DNA from: Cunninghamia lanceolata
Taxonomy: Eukaryota > Streptophyta > Pinopsida > Cupressales > Cupressaceae
Reading direction: 5' to 3'
Length of the DNA stretch: 64,000 nucleotides
Assembly (NCBI GenBank): GCA_027924645.1
Contig: BSBN01000140.1
Span: forward strand, 7,570,501 to 7,634,500
Numbering within the stretch: position 1 is the first letter of the stretch; the number at the start of each line of letters is the position of its first letter. The notes beneath the pieces are model-generated. The model did not search any database and was not told the DNA's origin. It was given only the letters and a program-made list of their open reading frames with translations. Position numbers and translations under genes: made by a program. This document shows positions 11,050 through 22,781 of the stretch, piece after piece.

Positions 11050-12571
11050 TGTTGAAATACACCAGACAATTGAGAGGGGGGGTGAATCATATGTCACAAA
11101 AACTTAGCTTCATATGAACATAAAATAATCAAGAACTTAATTGCTTATAATCAGATTTAACCATGAGAACATGAAACCATAAACTTAATCACAAACACAA
11201 ATTCAACACAGTAGATAGCAAATTTTTATGTGGAAAACCCTAAGAGCGAAAAACCATGGTGAGTGTTAGCCCACATAAATATATATGTTATAACAATACC
11301 AAAAAATAGATGTTCACTGCCTACAGGGCTCACTACCCAAATTGGTCACTGCAAAGAATAGCTCACTGCCAAAGGGTTGCTCACTACCATGTGGTGGCTC
11401 ACTGTGAAGGGTTGGTTCACTGCCAAAGTGGTGAAGTGATTAAGTAGCATCTACTCCATGCCATGATTCAGTTCCATTGAATCACAATATAACTTCTCTA
11501 CTCTACTCTTTCACACCTTCACACTTATCTCTTCATCTTTTCCACACACACTTTTTTGCAACTCTATTACATGCTTTTATACAATTCATCAACCTTGGAA
11601 TGTACATCAAGGTCAGCATTATATTCATCAACCATTGGAACATTCTCCAAGGTCGGCATTACAAAACATAAATAGAAATAGGTCTAGACCTATTACAAAA
11701 TTTGGCTAAGGAAAGAAGTAGAGAAGTATGATGAACACACCATGCCTTAGCTGGGACTCAAACGAAATCCTCCATGCCACAACACGCTTCTATCTTCAAT
11801 GCATCTCTTCAAATAGTGAAATCAACCAAGTCAGCCAAGACTAGAGTTAACACTAGGTTTTGTAAGAACATTCTTCTTTCACGATCCACACTTGTCTTTG
11901 CAGACCAATCCAAAAGTAGGAACATGATCAAGAGACATCCACAAGCACATTGTAATCACCAGGCACAACTACATGATCTCTAACCACTCTGTCAAGAAGA
12001 TTCTTCAAAACTGAGCACAAGAACAACATTGTCAGCTATTACCATAAGGAAAAGGATAGCTTGCAGACTGCCAAATCATGAACCATTAGAGTTGAAGGCA
12101 CTTAACATCATCTCATACTTATCTCTACAACTATAGATCAAAATACTTCAATGCGCAGCATAACACTTTCTCCCTATCTTTGCCAATCATACAGAAAAAG
12201 TTGTTTTTACTCTCGTTAACATAACTCACTCAATTCTTCATACCGGAGGCCCAAACTCAGAACATGGTATCTTTAGATAGAGTTCTAAATAACTTCCAAT
12301 TTGTAGACAAAGATATTCATTCTACAAAAAATTCAGAGCATTCTTCTAGACTATTCTTCTATATGTAATACACTATTTCCACTGCAACTCACTGTTTCTA
12401 CCGAAGAAGCTAATTTTCTCAATATCCTCAACATCAAGATTACTTACATAAGTATATACAAAGCATCTTACTCATTACAAGTAAACATCAAGAGAGTAGC
12501 ATAGTTGCACTAATGAAAACATAGATATGTTAACATCAATGACAACACCGATTAGGCACATACTTGCAACA
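11050..12571 (-). repeat. 5' LTR of Copia B (1522 bp)
   Basis: On the plus strand it runs from TGTTGAAATACACC to TTGCAACA. It aligns end to end with 5076-6604. A GGCTCACTGCC-like array lies at about 11310-11436. Its right end abuts sequence homologous to the interior of Copia C's 5' LTR, which marks the insertion point. Confidence 0.87.
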
Positions 12572-12867
12572 CAGATCTCCATCACAAAAGAAATGCAGAG
12601 CAAAAATGTGAACAATATTCTCTAAGATAAAAGACTTCTTCAACACATTGTTTCCAATATTAATAAAATTTTCTCAAAAGCACTTGGAAACCCAGTAAGA
12701 GGAACATATTCTTAACACCTTTAGCACTTCTTTAAGGTAATCACATCATCATTAACCCAACAACTTAATCAAATAACAAGAGTAACAATAGAGAACACAA
12801 TTGACACTAATGACAACACAAACATGTTGACATTAATGACAACATCAATTAGCACATAGTTGCAACA
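12572..12867 (-). repeat. Remnant of the 3' LTR of Copia C
   Basis: This 296-bp piece aligns with the end of C's 5' LTR (about 28248-28547) and ends TTGCAACA beside a polypurine tract. The remainder was cut off by insertion of Copia B at 12571/12572. Confidence 0.82.
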
Positions 12868-13239
12868 ATCTCCCCCTTTTTTCATTTATGGCAACATATG
12901 ATGTGAAAAACCATGATGAAGCAACTCTACACTAATCTCACTCCCACCCTTTATTTTAGACATCTTGCTTTCTTTCTCTCTAGCTGTTTTTCACATGAAC
13001 TCTCTCCCCTTTGACATCAATGGCATAGGGTGACACTTCTTTTTCAATCTCTCTCCTGATTATGATACTACACATACTTGCACTATTCTTAACTACTCTG
13101 AATACCCCCCTTAGGAGTACACAACAACCTATATCAACTCATATTCCCCCTGTCTACAACAATCATCAACACCCCTACCTACTCCCTCTGAGAGGCAACC
13201 TCCATCAGCAATCCAAAGAAAAATGAATCTTGAAGCACG
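12868..13239 (-). other. Polypurine tracts of Copia C
   Basis: The main tract (minus strand AAAAAAGGGGGAGAT) abuts the LTR. A further tract occurs near 13005 in the context GATGTCAAAGGGGAGAG. No ORF of note lies in this interval. Confidence 0.7.
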
Positions 13240-15305
13240 TTGGACTAATGCATCTCCTTATTTATGTAGTTCAAAGAAGGAGGGGCAATAACCCCTATCT
13301 TCTCCTAGAGATACTCAAATGTATCCTTAGGGAGAGCCTTTGTGAATATGTCAGCAACCTGATCCTTTGTAGGCACATACTCAAGCTTCACATCATTCTC
13401 TACAACCTTCTCTCTCAGAAAGTGATACCTAATTGAAATATGTTGTGTCCTTGAATGCATCATTGGATTCTTTCAAATTTTAATGGCACTTATATTATCA
13501 CAAAAGATAGGAATTATCTCATTTTACACAACTTTGATATCCTTCAATGTTTGTCTCATCCATAACACCTGTGTGCAACATGATTCTGTAATAATATAAT
13601 ATGCCTCTGCATTAGATAAAGACACTAAAGCCTACTTCTTACTTAGCCAAGACACAACTCTATCTCTAAGAAAGAATGTACCATCTCTTGTACTTTTCCT
13701 GTCATCTACACAACCGGTTCAGTCTACATCTATGTAGGAACTTAGGATAAAGTCATTGTTCTTAGGATACCACAAACCATGATCCAAAGTGCCCTTCAAA
13801 TATATGAATATCCTCTTCACCACCATGACATGTGACTCTCTAGGATCTTCTTAAAATCTTTCCAAAAGATAAACTCTGTGCATGATATCTGATCTGGTAG
13901 CAATTAGATATAGCAATCCTCCAATCATTGATCTATATTTTATTTGATCAGCCTTAGGGGAATTATAATTCTTGCTTAGCTTGCCTCCATTTGTCATGGG
14001 GGTACAAACTAGTTTAGAATATTCCATTACAAACTTCTTCAACAATTCTTTGACATACTTTGATTGTGAAATAAAAATTCCTTTATCTGTTTCATTAATT
14101 TGTAGTCCAAGGAAGAAGTTCATCTCTCCACACTTTGACATCTCAAATTCTTTTTACATCTCATCTACAAAGTCCTTACACATACCTTCATTTCCACTTA
14201 AGATTATGTCATCCACATAGACCTCAAAATTTAGGATTTGATCTTTGCTTACCTCGATGTACAAATTACTGTCTATAGACCCTTTACTAAATCCTTGCTG
14301 TAACAAATACTTGTCTAACCTTGCATACCAAGCTCTAGGAGCTTACTTCAGTCCATACAATGTCTTCTTCAATCTGTATACCATATCTAGTTTGTTTGAC
14401 AACTAAAACCCATCTAGTTTCTCTATGTATACTTCCTCTTCGAATTCAACATTCAAAAAAGCAGACTTCACATCCAATTGATACACTTTGAAATCCTTAT
14501 GTGCTAAATAATCAGAAATAGTCTAATAGCCTTCATTCTTGCCACCAAAGCATAAGTTTCCTCATAGTCTATTCCTTCCTCTTATGAGTACCCTTTACAC
14601 ACAAGTCTTACTTTGTTCCTTACCACTTCTCTAATCTCATTCACTTTGTTCTTGAATACCCACTTAGTTCCAATCACATTCTTATTCCCTGGTCTTGGGA
14701 CAAGTTCTTGCATCTACCATAGCCTTAGTTCTTCTTCCATAGCCTTGACCCCATACTCATATTTACATGCCTCTACCACTGTTTTAGCTTCAACTTTAGA
14801 AATTAAACATAGGTTTATCTATTCTTCAATAGCTCTACTTCTTGTCAATACACCTTTGCTCTTATCACCAATGATCTGGTCTTTAGTGTGATGTCTCTAC
14901 ACATACTTGGGTGTTCTAGGGATTCTTTCTAGAGATTCTTGTTCTTCAACTTGCACTCTTTTTTCTCTAGATTCTACTTCTTCTCAAGTCTGTATTTCCT
15001 TTTCAACAACATTTTCTTCTTCTCCGTAAGAGGACTCATCTAAGTCTGATACATATTGAGTAACTTCTAAAATCTTCTTTGTGTCTTCATCCACCTTGAC
15101 ATTCACACTTTCAACAATCTTTCTTAGCCTCTTGTTATAGCACTAGTAAGCTTCGCTTTTGTTAGGCTACCCAAGGAAAATGCCTTCATCACATCTTGCA
15201 TAAAACATTCCTTGTTCTTCATCTCTTCTTACATAACATTTGCTTCCAAAATCTTTGAAATATTTAACAGTAGGATTCCTTCCATACCATAGCTCATAAG
15301 GAGTC
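13240..15305 (-). pseudogene. Copia C reverse transcriptase-RNase H and integrase tail
   Basis: The minus strand shows the RT catalytic motif YVDDI near 14215, then MNFFLGLQINETDKGIFIS (13851-14141) and SMIGGLLYL. The RNase H part carries KGTLDHGLWYPKN, a DDRKST block and KDQVADIFTKALPKD near 13350. Upstream, near 15250-15290, is the integrase end (TPYELWYGR), cut by element D. Many stop codons and small indels are present. Confidence 0.85.
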
Positions 15306-16851
15306 TATTGAACACCCAAAATACTAAGAGGGGGATGAATTAGTATTCTCTTAAACCACTCACTTCTTAAACTATTAATCCATTTGCCCATTCAACAACA
15401 TTAAAGAAAGTTAAACATAGAATGAACAATCACAAAACATATCACCTAGACACAAGGTTTTTTACATGGAAAACCCAAAATCAGAAAAACCATGGTGAGT
15501 GTTACCTCACAATATATTATGTAGTAACAATACCAAATTACTAGAGGCTCACTACCCTTAAGGATTCACTGTCAAAAGAAAGATCCTCACTACATATAGG
15601 CTCACTACCATAAGAAAAGAAAGAAAGAAAGGGTGGCTCAGTGCCAAAATGAACTACTATTGTTGCATCTACAAATGCATGGATATAGCTCCAATGTTTC
15701 TCAAAAGACTATCTCAAAACACTTCATCTTGAACTGCTCTGTTACACTACTCTGCTCTAAGATGAAAATAAGTTATCTCTTCTTATGTACTTGTCGCCTT
15801 TACAAAAATATGAACTTTCACATGTCACACACACACACACTTATATTCACACACTCATTCATCAAACATTGAAATGGATCTCATATATATATCCACAACA
15901 TTTACAATCTTCAAATTAGGTCGGCATACAGATATGAAGCATATAGTTATGCCTTGTGTAGCTTGTTGGCCTAACCCTTTCACAAAAATACTTTTTGAAC
16001 CAATTCAACACTTGAAACATATACATACATTTCAGTTTTAACTATAAGAATATGATTTCAATCAATGGATCTTTCCACACTCAAATTAAAGTATCAGATC
16101 GGCCTTATACATAGAATATCACATGTTCACTCTAACTGTCAGAACACAACATTCAGTGTGGACCACAAAACTTGGTCAAAATCAGAGCTAAGACTCTTTA
16201 GACATCACCAAGTTTACATTTAGAACCACATAGCATAATATGATCATGTGGTGAAATACATACCATCACAAGTTGCACAGTGTTACTGCCAAACATTGTC
16301 TAAGCATGTAACGATACTTAGATGCTCATAACTACCTTACCGGTGGACTTCAATCTCTACAAATTTGGATTTAAAGGCTTCATACATGTGTTTACAACAC
16401 CTCAAAACTTTAGGAGGAAATACTTATTACCAGAGAAATGCAAACTAAATAAATTAGGTGTTCTGCTCTACTCAAGACTGTTCTATGTTATGTCAAACTT
16501 GTGCTACTTGATATTGTACTTCTGGAGATGATCAGAAGATGAAGCTCTAGATTTAGGTTCATCTAAGGACTAGAAACATCTTACCAAATCTACAAGACAA
16601 GATATTCAACTACGGACCACTACTGGTCATAACACTATCTCTCTGTAGTTGTCTTTGTACTCCACCAACACTTAGCCAAAATGTCTAAGTCTTCTTTCTA
16701 GACCAGAGCTCTCTATATACCTGACTTCATGAGGATTACTATAACCTCACAACGCTTCTAAGTCCTTGTTTCCATCAATGAAAATGCTAAACATCATGCT
16801 TATCCAATCATACCAGCAGTGTCTTTAATGGTGTTTTCCAAGTTTCCAACA
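15306..16851 (-). repeat. 3' LTR of element D (1546 bp)
   Basis: On the plus strand it runs TATTGAACACCC (mutated TGTTG) to TTTCCAACA, followed by a polypurine tract. It aligns with 22178-23807. It has a short CA run at about 15826-15840 where the other LTR has a long microsatellite. Confidence 0.88.
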
Positions 16852-17126
16852 ATCTTCCCCTTTGCCATTGATGGCAACACCTAATGTCAAAAACCATTAC
16901 ATTGTTCCCCCTTACTTTTTACACACTGCTCCCCATAAGTGCATGCACCTCTCCTCTATTTTTTAGTTATTTTTATTTTTATTTTTTTCACATAGTTCGC
17001 TTTCCCCCTTTGACATCAATAGAAAAGGTGAAAGACAGAAATATGTACAAGTGATAGATTTCTATGTACACCAAAACTTCAAAATTGTTTGTACTATCCA
17101 CATATATACTTGTGAAGTCAAATACC
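16852..17126 (-). other. Polypurine tracts of element D
   Basis: Minus-strand AAAGGGGAAGAT directly abuts the LTR. Further tracts lie near 16910 and 17010, the latter as GATGTCAAAGGGGGAAAG. The layout mirrors 1659-1816 of element E. Confidence 0.7.
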
Positions 17127-20100
17127 TTACTGGCTTCCAGGAAAAATGTCTTTGTAGATCTTCAATTGAATTGCATCTTCGTCCCACCTGACCTTGGCAT
17201 CACTCAAAACTTGTATGTGCCCATTGATTTGGGACACCAACTCTTCTAGCTTCTTCACAATAGTAGGGGCCTTAGTGATTTGCCTTGTCTTATTTGTTGC
17301 TTCTACAAGTCTTATCATGGATGTAATCTTAAAACTTGCAATCTCCCAGAGCTAACTCATCTTGTATTTTATGACCTCCTTTATGGTTTGTAACTTGTGT
17401 ATGTCAGAATGGATAGTTTCAACTGCTACCCTTTGATTCCCAATAGCATCCTTCACTGGATCATAGTTTCTAGATATCTTCATTACTTGGGCTTCCCATC
17501 CATCTATTTTCTCTTTTAGCTCCTTTGTTATCTCAGGCCAAGTTAGACAAAATTGATAGATCTCACTAGCTTCTTTGATGGCCATCTGTGCATATTCTAT
17601 ACTCTTATTTAACAAAACTTTATCTTGAGAGTATTTATCATTGAGCTCAACTAACCTTTTACTGTTAATCTCAACCCTTACCTTCTTTTCAATTACTTGT
17701 TCAAGGGACTCATAATGAGGATTGACTGACACCATAAGCTTCTTTATTTGTAATACAGGAGTCAATGAGGTGTCTTTCTTTACATCGGGCATGATCTTTT
17801 CAAATATTGCCATAGCTTCTCCCATAAGCTCATTGTCCTCTATGTGAGACTTCAAGATCTCTTATTGGGTTCTTACATGAAAAATTTACCTAAGCTTCAG
17901 TTTCTGCAATGAAGACTTTGTAGCCAGGTTTATTGGTCCTTGTTAAAACTCAAGTGTAGACAAAAACTGAGTTTCTTTCTATTTTTCAAAAAACTCTCTT
18001 AGAGAGTCACTGAATCTTCTCCAACAGTGTCTCTTTTGTCTTCATCATGAGACACTTGGGCATCATGTCTCTTCAAAGGATCTTGAGTTAGTTCTTGTTC
18101 ATTTCCCTCTATTTTTGGAGCTGAATTATCAACCATATGTTCATTTACCTCCTTCCTTTGATCATTTTGTCCTTTAGAGGCTCTATCCTTAGATGTCACT
18201 TATATCTCCTCAGAGTTCTTTTCAACTGCAGATTCTTTCATTTCTTCATCCTTCCCAGAGTTCACCAGAGGAGTTATTGCACTTTGATCCACACTATATT
18301 CATGATTAACTTTTCGAACTGTATTTGGATTATCAACATCAATATTTTGTTCTTCTTCATCTATAACTATGACAGTTGGGATGTGAAGTTCATGAAGTAC
18401 ACTCAGAGTTTTCTCCTCTGTCTCTTTCACTAATTTCTCAATATTCCCAGACATTAGAGTATTGATTATTTTCTTGCTTCTAAATTCTTCATATAGCTTC
18501 TTAGTGACTTTGATCTTTTCTTCGGTAGTGATACTTGGACATAGTTTCATCAGAACATATTCCTTCAACTCAACATCTTTGGCCATAGCTCCTTCTTTTC
18601 TTGCAGTTAAGATCCTAGCTAAACTATCTGGTAAGTCACCTATAACTTCAATCAATGCCTTATTAAACATATCTAAAAATCTTACCACAAATGCTTCAAT
18701 TGTTTTTTTCTCAGGATCTAAGCATTCATCATATGTATTAGCAATTGGCTTCAAGTTTAGCCATTGCATTAACTATAGCTTCCAGAGATATTGTAGCCTC
18801 ATCATTCTTAGTTTTAGTTTTCTTGTCCTTCTTGCCTTTATCTTTCCTTGAGAACTTCACTTCTTTACTTGTAGTGGTTTCATGTTTTTTTTTCTTCTTT
18901 TCCTTTATATCTTCATCAATTTATGTTTCTTCTTCTTCTTTACCACCACCAAGGCTCACATACACTCTGTTGGTGGCCTCTGTTTTCTTTCTTTTATGCT
19001 TCTTCTTAGAAGATTTATTTTTAGGCAATTCTTTCTCAATACTAGTAATGGGAAGGGGTCCGAAGCTCCTAGAGGTAGCTACAATAGAAGATGAGGCTCT
19101 TGTCCTTGTTCTTGTGCTAGAAGTAGGCTTTTCTCTCTTAGTTTGCACTTCATGCCTTTTTGGAGCCTTTTCTTGTTCAATTTTCTCTTCCAGATATTTT
19201 GTTGTTTGAGAGGCTTGAGACCTGGCTCTTGCTTCATCTATATGTTCCTTTGTGAATCCTTTTCTCATTGTATAATCATTTACCCATTTTCTTACATTTC
19301 TTTTGATCTCAAGTTGTTTCTGTTCCATATGCACTTTGAGAGACTTTTCCTCAAAAGTCCCAAACCTTTCCTCCTTAGGATTCTTTGATTTGCTCAACAT
19401 CAAATATACCAAACTAGTCAAGATGTCCTCTATGACTTCATATCCCATTGCTGGGACCCACACAGTTCTTTGTTCCACTACCTCCATGAGTCATTGATCT
19501 TTGGTCACCATAAACACAACATCATCTTTGTATTTCTCAACTACTTTTCTAGGGATTCTAACCCTGGCTTTCACAATCTTTTATAAATTCTTAAAATATC
19601 CTGACATAGCTACATTTTGTGCATCAACATCTCCTAAACTCTGCAGATGATTTCTAATTTGTACTTCTATAGGAGAATGATCTAACCAAACACTATTACT
19701 CATACTTGGTAATTCCCTTAGAAAGTAGAACAGTAAGCAGATGATAAGAGTACCATATTTGAATGGGTACTTTGTATCTTTTGTCCTTTTCAGATTCTCC
19801 ATCAATTGTTTCTGAAGAAACTCACACAAATCATAATCAACATTATTCTTCACCATCTCATAGGCAGTGTAGATGGTCGTTGTATAGACAGAGTTCTCCT
19901 TGTTGGAGAAGAATACCTTATATCCAATCACCATGGAAGTAAACCTAACTATTGAATCCTCTATGTCATTGATAGTTAATGCCCTCTTGTCAAATTTGGC
20001 ACTAGTTACCTTCATCACTATGTCATTCTTCATAGATTTAAGCGTCAGAATTGTTCCAGAGGAACACATGCCTATAACTACCTCAATGGCATCCTTGGTT

Positions 20101-20470
20101 ATCATATGAGACATATTCAGCCAAAAGAATTCATCATTGATTCTGCTTAGAGCATACTAACCCAAGCATCTTCAGAAAAAATGGGAAAATCGATCCATGT
20201 GTCTAATTTCTTCGCATGCAAAGCACTGTATTCTTCTTTAAATTCAAACTTGTCACCTGACAACTTGGCCAAATAAAATTGCCCTAATTTTATATGATCA
20301 TACTCTTCCAAATTAGCATGGATGTAAACCCTAATATCTTCATTATGCATTATACCATAGGGCACTTCTGAGAACACACCATCAAGGTTTGTTTCTAAGG
20401 ATGTAAATGGATGCTTCTTAAATTTTGGTCAGTGCCTTTCAATGATCTCAATTACTTGTGGAGTAGACAT
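17127..20470 (-). pseudogene. Large accessory ORF of element D (unknown family)
   Basis: A minus-strand coding region of about 1,100 codons starts at ATG 20468-20470 (MSTPQVIEIIERH) and ends GSQ-stop at 17127. It is broken by an early TGA and about three frameshifts (near 20130, 18850 and 17930). The N-terminal part (19581-20377) includes a short hydrophobic stretch (IICLLFYFL). The middle is rich in Lys/Arg and Ser (18921-19487) and could bind nucleic acid. The C-terminal half is acidic and coiled-coil-like, with PSIT, EKIMP and FCLTWPEITK motifs in the same order as in E at 1-1572. The long codon-like regions mean this was a real protein. I do not recognise a family; env-like or capsid-like roles are speculation. 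Confidence 0.75.
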
Positions 20471-20879
20471 TCTTACTGCTTAATGAAATTCTTTTCTTAG
20501 AGAGAACTGTAAATACCTTGTTCTTCACTTTTCAGTTAGGGTTTCTTCACGCCAAATGATTGAATTCACTTTAGCTTCATTTCTCAGATCTCCTTGGTCA
20601 CTTGAGAGTTTGAGTGCAATGTGAATTTCCTTTGAATGAGATTGCTTATAAACCCTTTTCAACACAATCTAATCACCATAAATGTTCATTTCCAAAAATC
20701 TGCTAAACACTTTCTCTATTACATACAGTCGATCCTAATTGCTTTGCAATCTTCTACATTAGGTTCTTTTCTACTAGAAATTTCTTCAAAAGATCTTTTA
20801 TTTTGTTCTACAAATCTTATCTTCATGTTGGATGTCAGTACCACTTTTCTAGCTAGGGGAATAGGATATGTCATTAAAG

Positions 20880-22109
20880 CTCCCCCCTAAGCCAGAGCTC
20901 TCAATTCACTTCTCAAAGGAAGTGTTTGCACCAATGTCTGGTATAGGCTCATTCTTGGCTTCAAGAACTTCCTTTTTAACCCACATCTTGTACGTCTCTT
21001 TCTTGATTTCTGTTGCATCGACCTTTTGTACTAGTTTCTTCCTTTCTGCCTCTATAGAACTTTTCAATATGTCCAGGCCTATTGTAATTCTAGCACACAA
21101 CATTCCTCTGACCGTTGTTCCTTCCATTCATTCAGGATCTACATTAATTAGACTTATGTCCAAATCTATTGCATGTAAAGTAGTTACCACTGAAAGATTG
21201 AACATTCCTTCCATTATTATAGTCATTCCTTATCTGACTTCCACATTCACTAGCTCTATGACCAACTCTCTTGCATGTAAAGTAGTTACCTTTGAAAGAC
21301 TAAGCATTCCTTCCATTGTTATGACCATTCCTTATCTGGCTTCTACATTGACTAGCTTTATGACCAATTTTATTGCAAGTAAAGAACTGACCGAAGAAGG
21401 ATGGAACATTTTGATTCACTCTACTCCTATAATGAGTAGCCTTATGACCAAACATATTGCATGAATTACAATAACCATTGAAAGATGGGTACCTTTGTGC
21501 ATTTGGTTGCCTGACTGGTGGTTTTGCAGGTCCATTCCTTTGATTCTAGATATACTTGCCTTTGTCCTTCTTGTTCTTAGCATTCATTTCTTGACCAGTT
21601 TAGAACTTTCACCATTTTCTAAATCCCAAGCCTTCTTTGTCATCAGAGTTCTTCTGGCTAGCAAGCATCTCATCAAGTTTTGCAGAACTTATCTCGACCT
21701 TTTCATCATAGCTCTTTTCCTTCTCCAATTCTAACTTTAGGTTCACAACTTCCTTTTCAAGCTTTGCACATTCTTCTGATTTACCTTTCACGAATTGATT
21801 TAGATCCTCTTCTACTTTTGCCTTATCCTCAATTTGCACTTTTAGATCATCCAAGATTTCATTTTCTAATCTCATTTGTTCACTAGCCTCCTTATGCTTT
21901 TCTTTAAACTTCTTGAATTGTTCTCTCAACTTCTTGATGCACTCATCTACTTCCTTCATATTTTGTTTCAAATCCTTGTTTTCCTCTTAAGTCCTCTCAA
22001 GATCTTCAAGAACAACTTTTAGTTCTTCATTGACATACATGCACTCTTCTTCTGTAGTTCTAGTTGAATGAATTTCTTCAGGAGGAGTAGGATATCTTCT
22101 ACATGCCAT
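20880..22109 (-). pseudogene. Element D gag: coiled coil and zinc-knuckle array
   Basis: The frame starts at ATG 22107-22109 (MACRRYPTPPEEI), 47 bp after the primer site. A long Lys/Glu coiled coil (21609-22109) ends in the DKEGLGF motif seen in many plant Copia gag proteins. Four zinc-knuckle-like modules follow (21140-21470), three of them in a repeat of about 33 residues. Only the first keeps the leading Cys pair; modules 2-4 read [F/Y]FTC...GH...C. A final segment (20906-21127) has MWVKKE as in other gag tails. The usual UBN2 capsid-like N-terminus is absent, and no protease follows. Stops and frameshifts are present. Confidence 0.75.
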
Positions 22110-22155
22110 GTGTTCAATCTCCAAGATCTTCCTCAACCTATTAAAATTATTCCAA

Positions 22156-22174
22156 GGAACTAGGCTCTAATACC
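22156..22174 (-). other. Primer-binding site of element D
   Basis: The minus strand reads TGGTATTAGAGCCTAGTTCC-like sequence a few bases from the LTR end. It differs from the initiator-Met-tRNA site TGGTATCAGAGC by one base. Confidence 0.82.
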
Positions 22175-22177
22175 AAT

Positions 22178-22701
22178 TGTTGAACACCTAGAATACTGAG
22201 AGGGGGTGCAGGGTGAGTCAATATTCTCTTAAACCGTTCACTTATTAAACCATTAATCCATTTTCCCATTCAATAACATTAAAGAAAGTTAAACATAGAA
22301 TGAACAATCTAAAATATAACACATAGACACTAGGATTTTTACATGGAAAACCTAAAATGGGAAAAACCAAGGTGAGTGTTAGCTCACAATATATTATGTA
22401 GTAACAATACTAAATTATAAGAGGCTCACTGCTCCTAAGGACTTACTATCCAAAGAAAGATCCTCACTATGTATAGGCTCACTGCCATAAGAAAAGAAAG
22501 AAAGAAAGGGTGGCTCACTACCAAAATGAATAGCTATTGTTGCATCTGCAAATGCATGGATACAACTCCAATGTTTCTCAGAAGACTGTCTCAAAACTCT
22601 TCATCCTGAACTACTCTATTACACTGCTCTGCTCTTACATGAAAATAAGATCTCTCTTCTTCTGTACTTATCACCTTTACAAAAATATGAACTTACGCAT
22701 G

Positions 22702-22781
<80 letters not shown>

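Larger units (their letters stand above)
2917..12571 (-). mobile_element. Head-to-tail Copia array A-B sharing one LTR
   Basis: Read on the minus strand the order is LTR (11050-12571), B internal region, LTR (5076-6604), A internal region, then interruption by E at 2916. The middle LTR is both the 3' LTR of B and the 5' LTR of A. Each internal region begins with a Met-tRNA-type primer site next to an LTR and encodes gag, protease and integrase; B also shows reverse transcriptase and RNase H. The remaining pol of A and its 3' LTR should lie left of the window. The array interrupts the 3' LTR of Copia C. All reading frames are broken by stops and frameshifts. Confidence 0.8.

Noticed and set aside
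18745..19209. 154-codon plus-strand ORF, hydrophobic and Ser/Phe-rich
   Set aside because: It is antisense to the Lys/Arg/Ser-rich part of the D accessory ORF; the composition follows from reading the complement.
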